From Actinomycetota bacterium (GTDB lineage: Bacteria; Actinomycetota; CADDZG01; JAHWKV01): a stretch of DNA of 64,000 bases. A program made the translations under genes and the position numbers. Each line of letters starts with the position of its first letter. Position 1 is the first letter of the stretch. The notes below the pieces were generated by a model. That model ran no database searches and was not told the origin of the DNA. It worked only from the letters and a program-made list of their open reading frames with translations. Shown here in pieces: positions 8,982-17,209 of the stretch. Location of the stretch: contig JAUJPC010000005.1 in assembly GCA_030447305.1 (NCBI GenBank), positions 161,497-225,496 on the forward strand, in the 5' to 3' direction.

Positions 8982-9704
8982 GTGGACCGCCATCGGTGCA
9001 TAGGTGCAGGCAACTGCATCAACATCGCTCCGACGGCATTCGATTGGCTGAAGGGCGACCTTCTCAAGGCGGACGTGGTCGATCCCGCCAGCGTGGAGGA
9101 GGATCTGCTCAGGGACGCGGCGCTTTCCTGCCCAACCCAGGCGATCGAGATCGAGGAGGTCGGAGAGCTGCTCCCCTGGCAGCTTCGAGGCAGGGGAGGG
9201 GTCGGCCGTCGAGTGATGAAGACGTTTATGTTCACCGACATCGTGAAGTCGACAAACCTGGTGGAGGTGCTTGGAGACGAGGCGTGGACCGACTTGCTCC
9301 GCTGGCACGATGAAGTCCTCCGTTCGACTTTCGCCGCTCACCAGGGCGAGGAGGTGGTCGCCACAGGCGACGGCTTCTTCGTCGGGTTTGACAGCCCAGA
9401 AACGGCGATAGCGTGCGCGGTCGCAATCCAGCGCAAGCTGGCCGACCACCGAAAGCGGCACGGTTTTGCCCCCCAGGTTCGCATTGGAATACACGCTTCA
9501 GAGGCTGCCCAGATAGGCCGAAACTTCAGTGGCAAGGGCGTGCACGAGGCTGCCCGCATCGCCGCACTGGCTGAGGGCAGCGAAATACTTGCAAGCAAGG
9601 CGACCGTGGGGGCCGACTCCAGCTATTCAGTGTCCGAGCCGCGAGAAGTCGTTCTCAGAGGCATCTCCGAGCCCATCGAGGTCGTCGCGATTGGCTGGCG
9701 CTAG
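8982..9704 (+). CDS. [3Fe-4S]-type ferredoxin fused to class III nucleotide cyclase domain
   Basis: About 240 residues. The N-terminal ~65 form a single-cluster ferredoxin of the cytochrome-P450 partner type. Its cluster ligands read C-I-G-A-G-N-C then SCPTQAI. The second ligand position of a 4Fe-4S motif is Ala, so a 3Fe-4S cluster is expected. Residues about 75–240 form a cyclase domain closely resembling that of the gene at 3570 (FMFTDIVKSTNLVE; VATGDGFFVGF; KGVHEAARIAAL). The substrate Lys is replaced and the transition-state Asn is His, so activity is uncertain. The start is unresolved. GTG 8982 is the nearest standard codon, but a GGGGGG ribosome site fits ATT 8967 better, which would give the usual 'x-RVRVD' ferredoxin N-terminus. 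The frame is also open upstream into the previous gene. Confidence 0.75.
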   Translation: MDRHRCIGAGNCINIAPTAFDWLKGDLLKADVVDPASVEEDLLRDAALSCPTQAIEIEEVGELLPWQLRGRGGVGRRVMKTFMFTDIVKSTNLVEVLGDEAWTDLLRWHDEVLRSTFAAHQGEEVVATGDGFFVGFDSPETAIACAVAIQRKLADHRKRHGFAPQVRIGIHASEAAQIGRNFSGKGVHEAARIAALAEGSEILASKATVGADSSYSVSEPREVVLRGISEPIEVVAIGWR

Positions 9705-9718
9705 GACCTGTCATGAGG

Positions 9719-10384
9719 TCAGTCGAGCCAGCCGGGGCGGGCGAGGCCGGATTCAAAGGCAAAGACGACCAGCTGCGCCCAGTCCCGTGCGCCCAGCTTC
9801 ACCATGGCACGGCTCACGTGCGTTTTCGCCGTGGCCGGGCTGACGACGAGCCGCTTAGCGATCTCATCGTTGGAGAGTCCTTCCGCCACCAGTCCCATGA
9901 CCTCGCGCTCTCTTTCCGTAAGCGTTTCGAGGGCGGGGGTCGGTCCAGGGCGTCTGGCTCGCTCGGCGAACTCCGCTACCAGGCGTTTTGTCACCCCCGG
10001 GGATAGCAGTGCGGCGCCCCCAGCCACCACGCGAACTGCGTGGATCAGTTCCGCTGGCTCAGTGCTTTTCACGAGGAACCCGCTCGCTCCGACTCGCAGT
10101 GCCTCGAAAACGTACTCATCGAGATCGAACGTAGTAAGGATGACCACGCGCACATCGACGAGAGCGTCGTCGGCTGCGATCCCGGCGGTTGCCCGCAGCC
10201 CGTCCATCCCCGGCATGCGGATGTCCATAAGCACGACATCGGGCTTGAGGCTGTGCGCCAGATGTACAGCCTCTCCGCCGTCGTCTGCCTCGCCGACGAC
10301 CTCTATGTCGTTCTCCGCGTCGAGCAGCGCTCTGAATCCCGCACGCACGAGGGCCTGATCGTCGGCGATCAGCACACGGATCAC
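9719..10384 (-). CDS. NarL/LuxR-family response regulator
   Basis: 221 residues. The receiver domain has the acidic pair DD (8–9), phospho-acceptor Asp54 in VVLMDIRMPG, a Thr (VVILTTFD) and a Lys (LVKST). The LuxR-type helix-turn-helix is at about 152–215 (LTEREREVMGLVAEGLSNDEIAKRL). It overlaps the stop of its cognate histidine kinase by 4 nt on the same strand, the normal actinobacterial arrangement of a kinase followed by its regulator. The DNA target is unknown. It converges on the ferredoxin–cyclase gene with only 14 nt between stops. Confidence 0.93.
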   Translation of the reverse strand: MIRVLIADDQALVRAGFRALLDAENDIEVVGEADDGGEAVHLAHSLKPDVVLMDIRMPGMDGLRATAGIAADDALVDVRVVILTTFDLDEYVFEALRVGASGFLVKSTEPAELIHAVRVVAGGAALLSPGVTKRLVAEFAERARRPGPTPALETLTEREREVMGLVAEGLSNDEIAKRLVVSPATAKTHVSRAMVKLGARDWAQLVVFAFESGLARPGWLD

Positions 10385-11559
10385 GTTGCGACCTTCGATC
10401 CACCGGCTAGCGGCAAACGGGCTCGGACGCGAAAGCCGCCACCGGGACGGGGACCTGCGTCGAGATCACCATCAAGGGCTGCTGCGCGCTCCCGCATGCC
10501 CGAGATGCCCTTCCCGCCACCCGATGAAGAATCTGATGCCGGCCCCCGACCGTCATCATCAATTTGGACTGTGAGAGCGTCTTCGCTGTACTTGATGGCG
10601 ACCGTGACCTGTGCGTCTCCAGCATGACGGGTCACGTTGGTCAGCGCCTCCTGCACGATGCGAAACGCGGCGAGGTCGACCTTTGGCGGTAAGGGTCCGG
10701 GAGTGCCCTCCACGTCCGTAGTTACCCGCAGTCCCGCGGCTTTGGTCCTGGCCACCAGCTCGTCGAGACGGGCAAGCCCGGATGTAGGCGAGCGCGGTGG
10801 GGACTCGTGACCCTCCCGAAGTATGTCGAGGACCGATCGGAGCTCACCCAGCGCCTCGTTGCTCGCCTGTTTTATGGCAGTCAACGCCGTTCGCGCCTGT
10901 TCCGGGCGGTCATCCATCAGATGGAGTGCGACACCCGCCTGGACGTTGATGAGCGAGATGTTATGGGCTAGGACATCGTGAAGCTCGCGGGCGATACGAA
11001 GGCGCTCTTCCCCTGCACGACGTCTGGCCTCTTCCGCCTGTGTATGGGCGCGCTCTAATGCATGCTCCCGCCTCGACCGGACGATTTCCGCTCCGCCGAG
11101 CAACACGAGCAGCCAGGCGGCCAGACCCAGAGCCTCACCCGGGCTGGGCGGCGGTTCGGTCCCCGCAACATACGGCAGCCACAGGAATGTCGGGTAGCCG
11201 ACGAGCAGGGATACGACCGCTGCGACCCGGTGACCGGACATCGCAGCCGTCAGAAATGCGACGATCAAGGCCAGGAAGATGGGACCCCTCGGATAGTCCA
11301 GCAAGGAGTAAGCGACTGTAGTCGTGAGCACGAACGCCAGCACCGGTACCGGATAGCGGCGCCGGACCACCAGTGCGGCCGGGCCGGCAGCCAACAAGAT
11401 GACGCCCAGGCCATCCATATCGATGTGTCCGCTACCGTGTCGCGCAGCAAACTTCGTCCCGATTGCCTGGATGGCTCCGATTGCCAGTGGCAGCAGAAGA
11501 CTCCTGGCGCCAAACGGGCCGCGTCGACCGTCTCGCCATGGCATCTGGTCGATAGGCAC
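10381..11559 (-). CDS. DesK/NarX-type membrane sensor histidine kinase
   Basis: 392 residues. Several hydrophobic segments lie within residues about 20–165 (four to five membrane helices), followed by a HisKA_3 dimerisation domain with His194 in RIARELHDVLAHNIS and a HATPase domain (VQEALTNVTRHA, VQIDDDGRGP, GISGMRERAAALDG). This is the intramembrane-sensing class that pairs with NarL-type regulators. The regulator follows with a 4-nt overlap. The signal is not predictable from sequence. Confidence 0.92.
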   Translation of the reverse strand: MPIDQMPWRDGRRGPFGARSLLLPLAIGAIQAIGTKFAARHGSGHIDMDGLGVILLAAGPAALVVRRRYPVPVLAFVLTTTVAYSLLDYPRGPIFLALIVAFLTAAMSGHRVAAVVSLLVGYPTFLWLPYVAGTEPPPSPGEALGLAAWLLVLLGGAEIVRSRREHALERAHTQAEEARRRAGEERLRIARELHDVLAHNISLINVQAGVALHLMDDRPEQARTALTAIKQASNEALGELRSVLDILREGHESPPRSPTSGLARLDELVARTKAAGLRVTTDVEGTPGPLPPKVDLAAFRIVQEALTNVTRHAGDAQVTVAIKYSEDALTVQIDDDGRGPASDSSSGGGKGISGMRERAAALDGDLDAGPRPGGGFRVRARLPLAGGSKVAT

Positions 11560-11790
11560 GTTCCAACTGTATGCGCGGATCCACTGCCTGTCGTCATCGG
11601 CAGGGAGGCTTCCCGACTACTCCCGGTGGAGCAGGAAAGGGGTGGCACACCGGGGATCTGCGCCGATTGATGTATCGAAAGAGCATCCGTCGGGGCGACG
11701 ACTTGCGGCGCTCAATTCGCCACCATTGAGACCTGATGCAAACCGGGGCCGGGCAAACGCCGGGCCCATCCGAGCAAGGAGGCGATGGTA

Positions 11791-12069
11791 ATGACGGCAG
11801 TGACGATGGCCGGTGAGGTTCTTGCCCGTGGTGTTGGGCACCAAGGGGGGTGGATCTTCTTCCCCTTCTTTTGGCTCCTGCTGGGACTGCTGATCTTCAC
11901 CCTTATCCGGGCGGGGCGCGGCTGGCACCACGGTCAGTCCGCTCAGAGCGTTCTTGCCGAGCGTTACGCACGCGGCGAGATCGCCGAAGCCGAGTACAGG
12001 GAGCGGCTGAATGTACTGAAGAGATCTCGTAGGCGTCCGGGGCCGGGTGGAGGGTCTGAAGCAGGCTAG
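11791..12069 (+). CDS. small membrane protein with SHOCT domain
   Basis: 92 residues. One membrane segment (WIFFPFFWLLLGLLIFTLI, about residues 20–40) is followed by a SHOCT motif (VLAERYARGEIAEAEYRERLNVL) and a basic Gly-rich tail. SHOCT is a short helical oligomerisation module often found at the C-terminus of small bacterial membrane proteins. ATG 11791 is preferred over ATG 11785 because AAGGAGG ends at 11782, giving about 8 nt of spacing. A second SHOCT protein lies at 43639–43914. Confidence 0.85.
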   Translation: MTAVTMAGEVLARGVGHQGGWIFFPFFWLLLGLLIFTLIRAGRGWHHGQSAQSVLAERYARGEIAEAEYRERLNVLKRSRRRPGPGGGSEAG

Positions 12070-12126
12070 ATCCGCCTAAGCGCGCCTTCGATGTCCGGTG
12101 CCGCGACGAAAACAGGACCACTCCAG

Positions 12127-12164
12127 CGAATCCCTCGGGCGGCTTGTGAAGCCCGAGGGATTCG
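12127..12164. terminator. long perfect hairpin, terminator-like
   Basis: A 14-bp perfect stem (CGAATCCCTCGGGC pairing with its reverse complement) encloses a 10-nt loop, just downstream of the SHOCT gene. No U-run follows, so it may be a transcript-stabilising or factor-assisted terminator. Confidence 0.55.
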
Positions 12165-12266
12165 ACTTATGGATACCTTTCCTGGCGAAACGGGTCTTGT
12201 TGGCGTGGGGAGGCCTTGGGATTTCCTCCCCGGGTCGTACGAAGTTTCGCGTGCTAGGGTCCGCTA

Positions 12267-12446
12267 ATGAACAACAATAGGATGGTTTATGGAGCGGGTT
12301 TCGTGCTGGCGGGTTTTGGCGCCGGCATGCTTGTTGAAGAGCTGATGGATGACAGCGGCAGAAACTTTTCCATTCCCCTGATTCTTCTGGTGCTTGCCGT
12401 CGTCTAGCTGATCTGGGGCAGCTCCTTAAGGAAAAAAGATCAATAG
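12267..12446 (+). pseudogene. small two-helix membrane protein interrupted by an in-frame amber codon
   Basis: From ATG 12267 the frame reads a Gly-rich hydrophobic helix (VYGAGFVLAGFGAGMLV), a short acidic linker and a second hydrophobic helix (PLILLVLAVV), then TAG at 12405–12407. The same frame continues LIWGSSLRKKDQ before a TAA-equivalent stop at 12444–12446, which would complete the helix and give a normal positively charged tail. It is therefore either a nonsense-mutated gene or a consensus error; a 46-residue product ending at the TAG is also possible. No family is recognised. Confidence 0.45.
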
Positions 12447-12536
12447 ATGCGAGTAATCGCGGGCTTCACATGGGCCGAGGTCTGTCGTTATCAACTACAC
12501 AAACAGATCCGGTTTGGACTCTTTGCACAGCGAGGT

Positions 12537-12980
12537 CTACTTCTCTACCGTTGACTCAATTGGCCTCGGCGAGGTTATGGGGTCGGCATGACGATGCACT
12601 AGCTTCCAGGCCCCGTCTTCAAGGCGAAAAAGGCTCGTTACCCGAAGGTTCGCTCGAGACATGTCTCCCGTTCCGGCAAGCTTCAGGTTGGTGCGTTGTA
12701 CTTCGACAATGCACATAAGGTCAGCAGGACCATATGTAGCGATGCGGTCAAAGCCGATCACCTCGCCATCAATGTTTGATGCCCCAAGCTCCATCGTCTC
12801 AACAACCTGGCTCCATCCACTTGAGACAGGACCAAAGGGAGCAAGAGGGTTGGCGAGAGTTACGTCCTCTCGATGCGACCACACCTTTTTCTGGGGCTCC
12901 GGGTTTCCTTTCACGAAGTCCCGCACCGACTGGTGATACTGCTCCACTGCTTGCTCAAAATCTGAGTCAACCATCTGCAC
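12537..12980 (-). CDS. SnoaL/NTF2-like (DUF4440-type) protein
   Basis: 147 residues with the alpha+beta cone pattern of the SnoaL/NTF2 superfamily: an N-terminal helix (FEQAVEQYHQSVRDFV), 'REDVTLANPLAPFGPVSSGWSQV' and the closing strands 'RVTSLFRLEDGAWKLVHRHADPI'. This version resembles 'ketosteroid isomerase-related / DUF4440' proteins; no catalytic residues can be assigned. The start is GTG 12980 (GGAGG 4 nt upstream) or the ATG two codons later. Confidence 0.8.
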   Translation of the reverse strand: MQMVDSDFEQAVEQYHQSVRDFVKGNPEPQKKVWSHREDVTLANPLAPFGPVSSGWSQVVETMELGASNIDGEVIGFDRIATYGPADLMCIVEVQRTNLKLAGTGDMSRANLRVTSLFRLEDGAWKLVHRHADPITSPRPIESTVEK

Positions 12981-13141
12981 ATCGCCTCCATAGTTGTGCC
13001 GGAACTTCTCAACCGAGCAGGCTAGTACCTAACTCACTGCCGCCCAGGAGCCGAAGCCGGGTCGCAACGTGAGACAGAGGTGCCGGAGCCATAGTGCGAC
13101 AGAGGCGCCGAACTCTCACAAGTAACACGACATTCTGTAGG

Positions 13142-13214
13142 TGGAGCCGAGGGGATTCGAACCCCTGGCCTCTGCATTGCGAACGCAGCGCTCTACCGGC
13201 TGAGCTACGGCCCC
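13142..13214 (-). tRNA. tRNA-Ala (anticodon CGC)
   Basis: A 73-nt cloverleaf on the minus strand. The acceptor is GGGGCCG paired with CGGCTCC and contains the G3:U70 pair that defines alanine identity. The anticodon loop is TTCGCAA (anticodon CGC, reading GCG), with a GGTTCGAATCC T-arm and discriminator A. CCA is not encoded. Confidence 0.95.
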
Positions 13215-13237
13215 AGTACGGCAATTGTAGCCGGGGC

Positions 13238-13864
13238 TCATGCCCGGTCGTGCCTCATCTCCTCCAGGGCAGTCTTCAGACCGTGCTGGATGATGGTGGT
13301 CGACAGGTCGCCGCGGGTTCTCTCGATGATCGAGCGGGCCACGTCGGTGGTCCTGCGCAAGCCGCCGGTCATGGCGTCCGGGTAGTCCATCGTGATGAGC
13401 AGATAGTAGATCTCGTCCATGGCGTCCATCAGCTGTTCGGAGCGCTCCAGGTCCCCGCGCCGCATTAAGTCCAGAAGGTGCCGGCGAATCTCGCCGATGG
13501 CTTCCCCCATGCCGTTGAGGTATGCCGCTGCCTCCACTCGTACGTCTTCCGGAGTAGGTAGCTGGCGGTCGAAGACCAGTGCGTGGGTTAGACGGGCCTC
13601 GGCGTGCTCCTTGGAAGCATCGTGGTAGAACCCGGCGTAGAGGATGTCGGGGTGATCCGCCATAACCGCGGCCGCCTCATCCAGGAGGAGACGCCCTTCG
13701 CTCAGGAGGCGCTCTGCTTCCTGGCCGTCCCCTCGGTGAATCGCTCGAATGGAGTTTGCCGACAGCCGGATGGCCTTGCGGCACTGAGCTAGCCCCTGCT
13801 CCCTGGAGTCGTACTTGGCGTCTAGATTGCTTCGTAACGAGCTACGTATGGAGTCCAGGTTCAT
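13238..13864 (-). CDS. translin-family protein
   Basis: 208 residues, almost entirely helical. It has the pattern of translin/TRAX proteins: an N-terminal helical part (LRLSANSIRAIHRG-like segment near residues 32–46), 'HDASKEHAEARLTHALVFDRQLPTPEDV' and 'AYLNGMGEAIGEIRRHLLDLMRRGDLERSEQLMDAMDEIYYLL'. Eukaryotic translin binds nucleic acid and, with TRAX, forms the C3PO nuclease; archaeal and some bacterial homologues exist, with little known function. The gene stands alone between tRNA-Ala and a SepX/GlpR-like gene on the same strand. Confidence 0.8.
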   Translation of the reverse strand: MNLDSIRSSLRSNLDAKYDSREQGLAQCRKAIRLSANSIRAIHRGDGQEAERLLSEGRLLLDEAAAVMADHPDILYAGFYHDASKEHAEARLTHALVFDRQLPTPEDVRVEAAAYLNGMGEAIGEIRRHLLDLMRRGDLERSEQLMDAMDEIYYLLITMDYPDAMTGGLRRTTDVARSIIERTRGDLSTTIIQHGLKTALEEMRHDRA

Positions 13865-13914
13865 ACCTGAAGGTTATCAACACCCGGCAGGTCTGGAGTC
13901 AGGTTGCGGCGATT

Positions 13915-14508
13915 TCAGTAGCGGCCGGCCTGCGCCCATCCCAGCTCGGTAAGACCGTCATCGTCGGCGAGGACCTCGTCCTCGATGAGGTAGACCGGAC
14001 GCGAGCCGTTGTGGAGTATGCGGACCGGCGGATTGGGATCACGCAGCACCGACGGGATGTCGTCGATCCGGTGCCTCGGCACCTCTGGCCCCCTGGTCCC
14101 TTCGACCCCGACGGGCCGGTACAGGCGCTTCTTCTTCTCGGAGATCAGAAAGGACGTGAAGCCGGCGAGCCCGATGGCAAGCATCACGCTGACCCAAAGC
14201 AGGAACCTCAGCCCGGGAACCAGGCTGGCGGGAAGAGCAAAGGCAAGCCCTGCCAGCATGCCGCAGAAAATACGGCGACGCTTCAAGATGACCTCGCTTG
14301 GAGAAGGCTCGTCCAAAGGCGTGCGGGGAGTCAGCACCCACCGTCCCCCCAGGTTCGGCTGCTCATGGTTCGAGCCGAGGGCTCGCATGCTGCGGTTGAA
14401 GGTCCCAACGCTCACCGAGACCGACGAGTTTTCTTTTGCTCGCAGCAGAACCGGCAACAGAACGACTGCCCACAGAACAGCAAGCAGAGCTACGAGTACC
14501 CCAGTCAT
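13915..14508 (-). CDS. SepX/GlpR-like membrane protein
   Basis: 197 residues. An N-terminal membrane helix (VALLAVLWAVVLLPVLL) is followed by a 'FNRSMRALG' segment, a cytoplasmic linker and two central helices (about 92–135: FCGMLAGLAFALPASLVPGL; LLWVSVMLAIGLAGFTSFLI). The C-terminal soluble tail has a 'DDDGLTELGWAQAGRY'-like ending. This architecture matches the actinobacterial septation protein SepX/GlpR, a divisome-associated membrane protein of streptomycetes; sequence identity cannot be judged here. Its promoter region to the right contains two inverted repeats. Confidence 0.6.
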   Translation of the reverse strand: MTGVLVALLAVLWAVVLLPVLLRAKENSSVSVSVGTFNRSMRALGSNHEQPNLGGRWVLTPRTPLDEPSPSEVILKRRRIFCGMLAGLAFALPASLVPGLRFLLWVSVMLAIGLAGFTSFLISEKKKRLYRPVGVEGTRGPEVPRHRIDDIPSVLRDPNPPVRILHNGSRPVYLIEDEVLADDDGLTELGWAQAGRY

Positions 14509-14983
14509 CGCTCAACCCCAGTCTGTGCTCGTACACAACATCTGCGGACAGCCGGAAAATAACACTGCAGATGTTGTGGTCTGCGGATTTCTTTGGACCT
14601 TTTTCTGTTGCGAGCGAAGAAAAAATTACAAAAGTGTAATTTCCCCTCTTTGGAGCGGTCCTGAACGGAAAGAACCAAAACGCCCGAAGCAGATTTGGAG
14701 ACAGACCTCGGTTGTGTCGAGTGGGTGCTCCTGGTCCGCATGTCATGCCTTTCGCCAGGGGGAAGTGGCGAAGAAAGGGGCCTGCGGGGAAGCTGCGTTT
14801 GATCTGAGGCACCTTATCAATGTCCCAGCGGCTGAATAAAGCGCAAGAGGACCAAAGCGGGAACAAAGTTTTCGACCTCGCGAAACAATCTGGCAAGCCC
14901 GCGAAAACCGGTCTTCCGGGCCTGAAGCTTGGGTGCCGGGGATAGACTCTGGTCATCCAAAACTGAGCGGACGAAAGGTTGCA
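14509..14983. promoter_or_regulatory. 475-nt divergent intergenic region with two inverted repeats
   Basis: No gene is supported between the SepX/GlpR-like gene (leftward) and the leucyl aminopeptidase (rightward). It contains a 12-bp perfect inverted repeat (CACAACATCTGC at 14534–14545 and its complement at 14567–14578) and a second with 8-bp arms (AAATTACA/TGTAATTT, 14623–14642). Both could be operators, or hairpins in a leader transcript. Confidence 0.5.
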
Positions 14984-16453
14984 GTGCCAACGATTGAGCC
15001 CGGATCTACCGGCTCCACGGTTGTTCAGGCCGACCTGCTTGTGGTGGCGGCAACCAAGGACAACAAACTCACCCACGCTGCAGCCCAGGTGGATGCCGCC
15101 ATGGACGGAACCTTACTCGCCCATCTTGCAAAGACTGCACCGGTTGGCGGGTCGGGGGTCTTCGAGGGGAAGGCAGGGCAGGTGGCCATTTTGCCCTCCT
15201 TCGGACGAATCGGTGCCGGAGCTGTGATGGTGGTCGGGCTGGGAGAAGCCGATGATGTGGACGGCGAGACGGTTCGACGGGCAGCCGGCGTCGCCGCCCG
15301 GCTCTCCGGCGGCTTCAGGTCGGTTGCACTAGATATCGGAGGCGGCATCGACGGTGCCGGAAGGGCAGCTGCCGAGGGCTTCGCGCTCGGCGCGTACTCG
15401 TTTGACCGCTATCTTTCCGAAAAGCCGAAGCAGCCGGATCACGCCACGGTAACCGGTGCAACCGAGGAGGAGATCAGGCGAGCGGCCGTTTACTGCGAGG
15501 CCACGATCTGGGCCAGGGACCTCGTCAACGAGCCTCCCAGCGATCGGGGGCCCCAGGTGGTCGCCGATCGGGCCGCGGGGCGGGCGATCGAGGCCGGCCT
15601 GAAGGTAGAGGTCTTCGATGAGGCCGCCATGGCGAAGGAGGGGATGAACGGCGTCCTCACGGTCGGCAAGGGCAGCGACTCTCCGCCCCGGTTCCTGGTT
15701 CTCACCTATGAGCCGGAGGGCGCAGAGGGATTCCTTGGTCTGATCGGAAAAGGCATCACCTTCGACTCCGGCGGCCTGTCGATCAAAACCAGCGAGGGCA
15801 TGGAGACCATGAAGATGGACTGCTCCGGAGGGGCTGCTGTCATCGCTGCCATGACGGCTCTACCCGCACTCGCGACGAAGACCCGGGTCGTGGCAGCGGT
15901 TGCTCTGGCGGAGAACATGTCCGGGGGCGGGGCGGTCAAACCCGGCGACATCATCCGCCATTACGGGGGCCGCACGTCGGAGGTACTGAATACCGACGCC
16001 GAGGGGAGGCTGGTGCTGGCCGACGCCCTGGCCTGGATGGCGGAGCGGGAGCCCGATGCGATGGTCGACGTCGCCACTTTGACGGGAGCCATGAGGGTGG
16101 CGCTCGGGACGAAAGTGGCCGGAGTTCTGACCAATAGAAAGGACCTTTGTTCGGAACTGCTCGACGCCTCGGCCCGGACGGGGGAGCCGCTATGGGCAAT
16201 GCCTTTGGTGGATGATTACCGGAGCATGATCTCCAGCCCGGTGGCCGACGTGAAGAACGTTTCGGGGACGCGTTACGGGGGAGCGATCGTGGCGGCCCTG
16301 TTCTTGAAGGACTTCGTGGGCGATACGCCCTGGGCCCATCTGGATATCGCCGGGCCGGCCTGGGTAGACAAACCGGAGCACTATCTGTCCGCGGGCGCCA
16401 GCGGCTACGGCACCCGTCTTCTTCTCGACTGGATCACCAACCGGACCGGCTGA
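14984..16453 (+). CDS. pepA: leucyl aminopeptidase (M17 family)
   Basis: About 489 residues. An N-terminal macro-like domain (to about residue 160) is followed by the catalytic M17 domain with 'GKGITFDSGGLSIK' (metal-binding Lys and Asp), 'NTDAEGRLVLADAL' (the M17 signature with metal-binding Asp and Glu and the catalytic Arg) and C-terminal 'GTRYGGAIVAALFL'. It removes N-terminal residues from peptides using two divalent metals, in the cytoplasm. GTG 14984 is preferred (GAAAGG 5 nt upstream); the frame is open to GTG 14933. A DUF4177-like gene follows after 104 nt. Confidence 0.93.
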   Translation: MPTIEPGSTGSTVVQADLLVVAATKDNKLTHAAAQVDAAMDGTLLAHLAKTAPVGGSGVFEGKAGQVAILPSFGRIGAGAVMVVGLGEADDVDGETVRRAAGVAARLSGGFRSVALDIGGGIDGAGRAAAEGFALGAYSFDRYLSEKPKQPDHATVTGATEEEIRRAAVYCEATIWARDLVNEPPSDRGPQVVADRAAGRAIEAGLKVEVFDEAAMAKEGMNGVLTVGKGSDSPPRFLVLTYEPEGAEGFLGLIGKGITFDSGGLSIKTSEGMETMKMDCSGGAAVIAAMTALPALATKTRVVAAVALAENMSGGGAVKPGDIIRHYGGRTSEVLNTDAEGRLVLADALAWMAEREPDAMVDVATLTGAMRVALGTKVAGVLTNRKDLCSELLDASARTGEPLWAMPLVDDYRSMISSPVADVKNVSGTRYGGAIVAALFLKDFVGDTPWAHLDIAGPAWVDKPEHYLSAGASGYGTRLLLDWITNRTG

Positions 16454-16557
16454 TCCCCATGGAAATCTGGAGGGCTGAAATGGGGGTCGATGGCCACCCG
16501 AGGCAGATCTGGTGACGACCATCCTCACCGTCCGACCAGGCTAACGAAAGGACCGAG

Positions 16558-16719
16558 ATGACGAAGTGGGAGTACGCATCGGTGCCCCTCATTCCCCATG
16601 TGGCCAAGGAGATTCTCGACAACTGGGGTGACGACGGATGGGAGCTGATCACCGTCTTCAGCCCGCCCGACGTCGGGGGTGTGGTCGCCTACTTCAAGCG
16701 GGAGAAGCCGCAGGGATAA
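16558..16719 (+). CDS. DUF4177-like small protein
   Basis: 53 residues, 'TKWEYASVPLIPH..ILDNWGDDGWELITVF..GGVVAYFKRE', matching the short DUF4177 pattern (WEY…GxxGWELV…FKR). Function is unknown. The start ATG 16558 is preceded by GAAAGGA. It ends 4 nt before the convergent moaC stop. Confidence 0.8.
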   Translation: MTKWEYASVPLIPHVAKEILDNWGDDGWELITVFSPPDVGGVVAYFKREKPQG

Positions 16720-16723
16720 GAGC

Positions 16724-17209
16724 TTACTCCCGGCGGGTCCATCCCCCGCTTTTACCCCCCACTTTGTTGACCAGCTCCACGAACTCGATGCGGATGCCCT
16801 TGTCCACGGCCTTGCACATGTCGTAGACGGTAAGCGCCGCCACCGAGGTGGCGACCAGAGCCTCCATCTCCACCCCTGTGCGGTCGGCTGTTTTAACCTC
16901 TGACCTGATCCGGACGCCGCCATCTTCGAGCGTCAGGTCCACCTTTATCCCGGTGATCGCCAGCGGATGACACAACGGAATCAGGTCCCAGGTCTTCTTC
17001 GCCGCCATAATGCCGGCAAGCTTGGCGGCTCCCAGCGCGTCGCCTTTGGCCAGACCCCCGTCCCGGACGATCTGCACCGTCTCGGGGGTCATGGCGACGA
17101 ACGCGGTGGCGGTGGCTTCGCGAACCGTGGCGCTCTTCGCTGAGACGTCGACCATCGCCGCCTTGCCTTCCGCATCGACGTGGGAAAGTTTCTTGACCGG
17201 GTCAGGCAT
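16724..17209 (-). CDS. moaC: cyclic pyranopterin monophosphate synthase MoaC
   Basis: 161 residues. It carries MoaC landmarks: '[18 protein letters not shown]', '[28 protein letters not shown]' (with the conserved Lys and the catalytic CHP segment) and '[27 protein letters not shown]'. MoaC completes the first step of molybdenum cofactor synthesis, converting the MoaA product to cPMP. ATG 17209 is used; the longer frame to 17323 is galU sequence in another frame. The start overlaps the galU stop by 8 nt, so it is coupled. No other moa gene is in the window. Confidence 0.94.
   Translation of the reverse strand: MPDPVKKLSHVDAEGKAAMVDVSAKSATVREATATAFVAMTPETVQIVRDGGLAKGDALGAAKLAGIMAAKKTWDLIPLCHPLAITGIKVDLTLEDGGVRIRSEVKTADRTGVEMEALVATSVAALTVYDMCKAVDKGIRIEFVELVNKVGGKSGGWTRRE

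Noticed and set aside
14363..15076. 237-codon leftward frame over the divergent promoter region
   Set aside because: Overlaps the start of leucyl aminopeptidase and has no family-like content.
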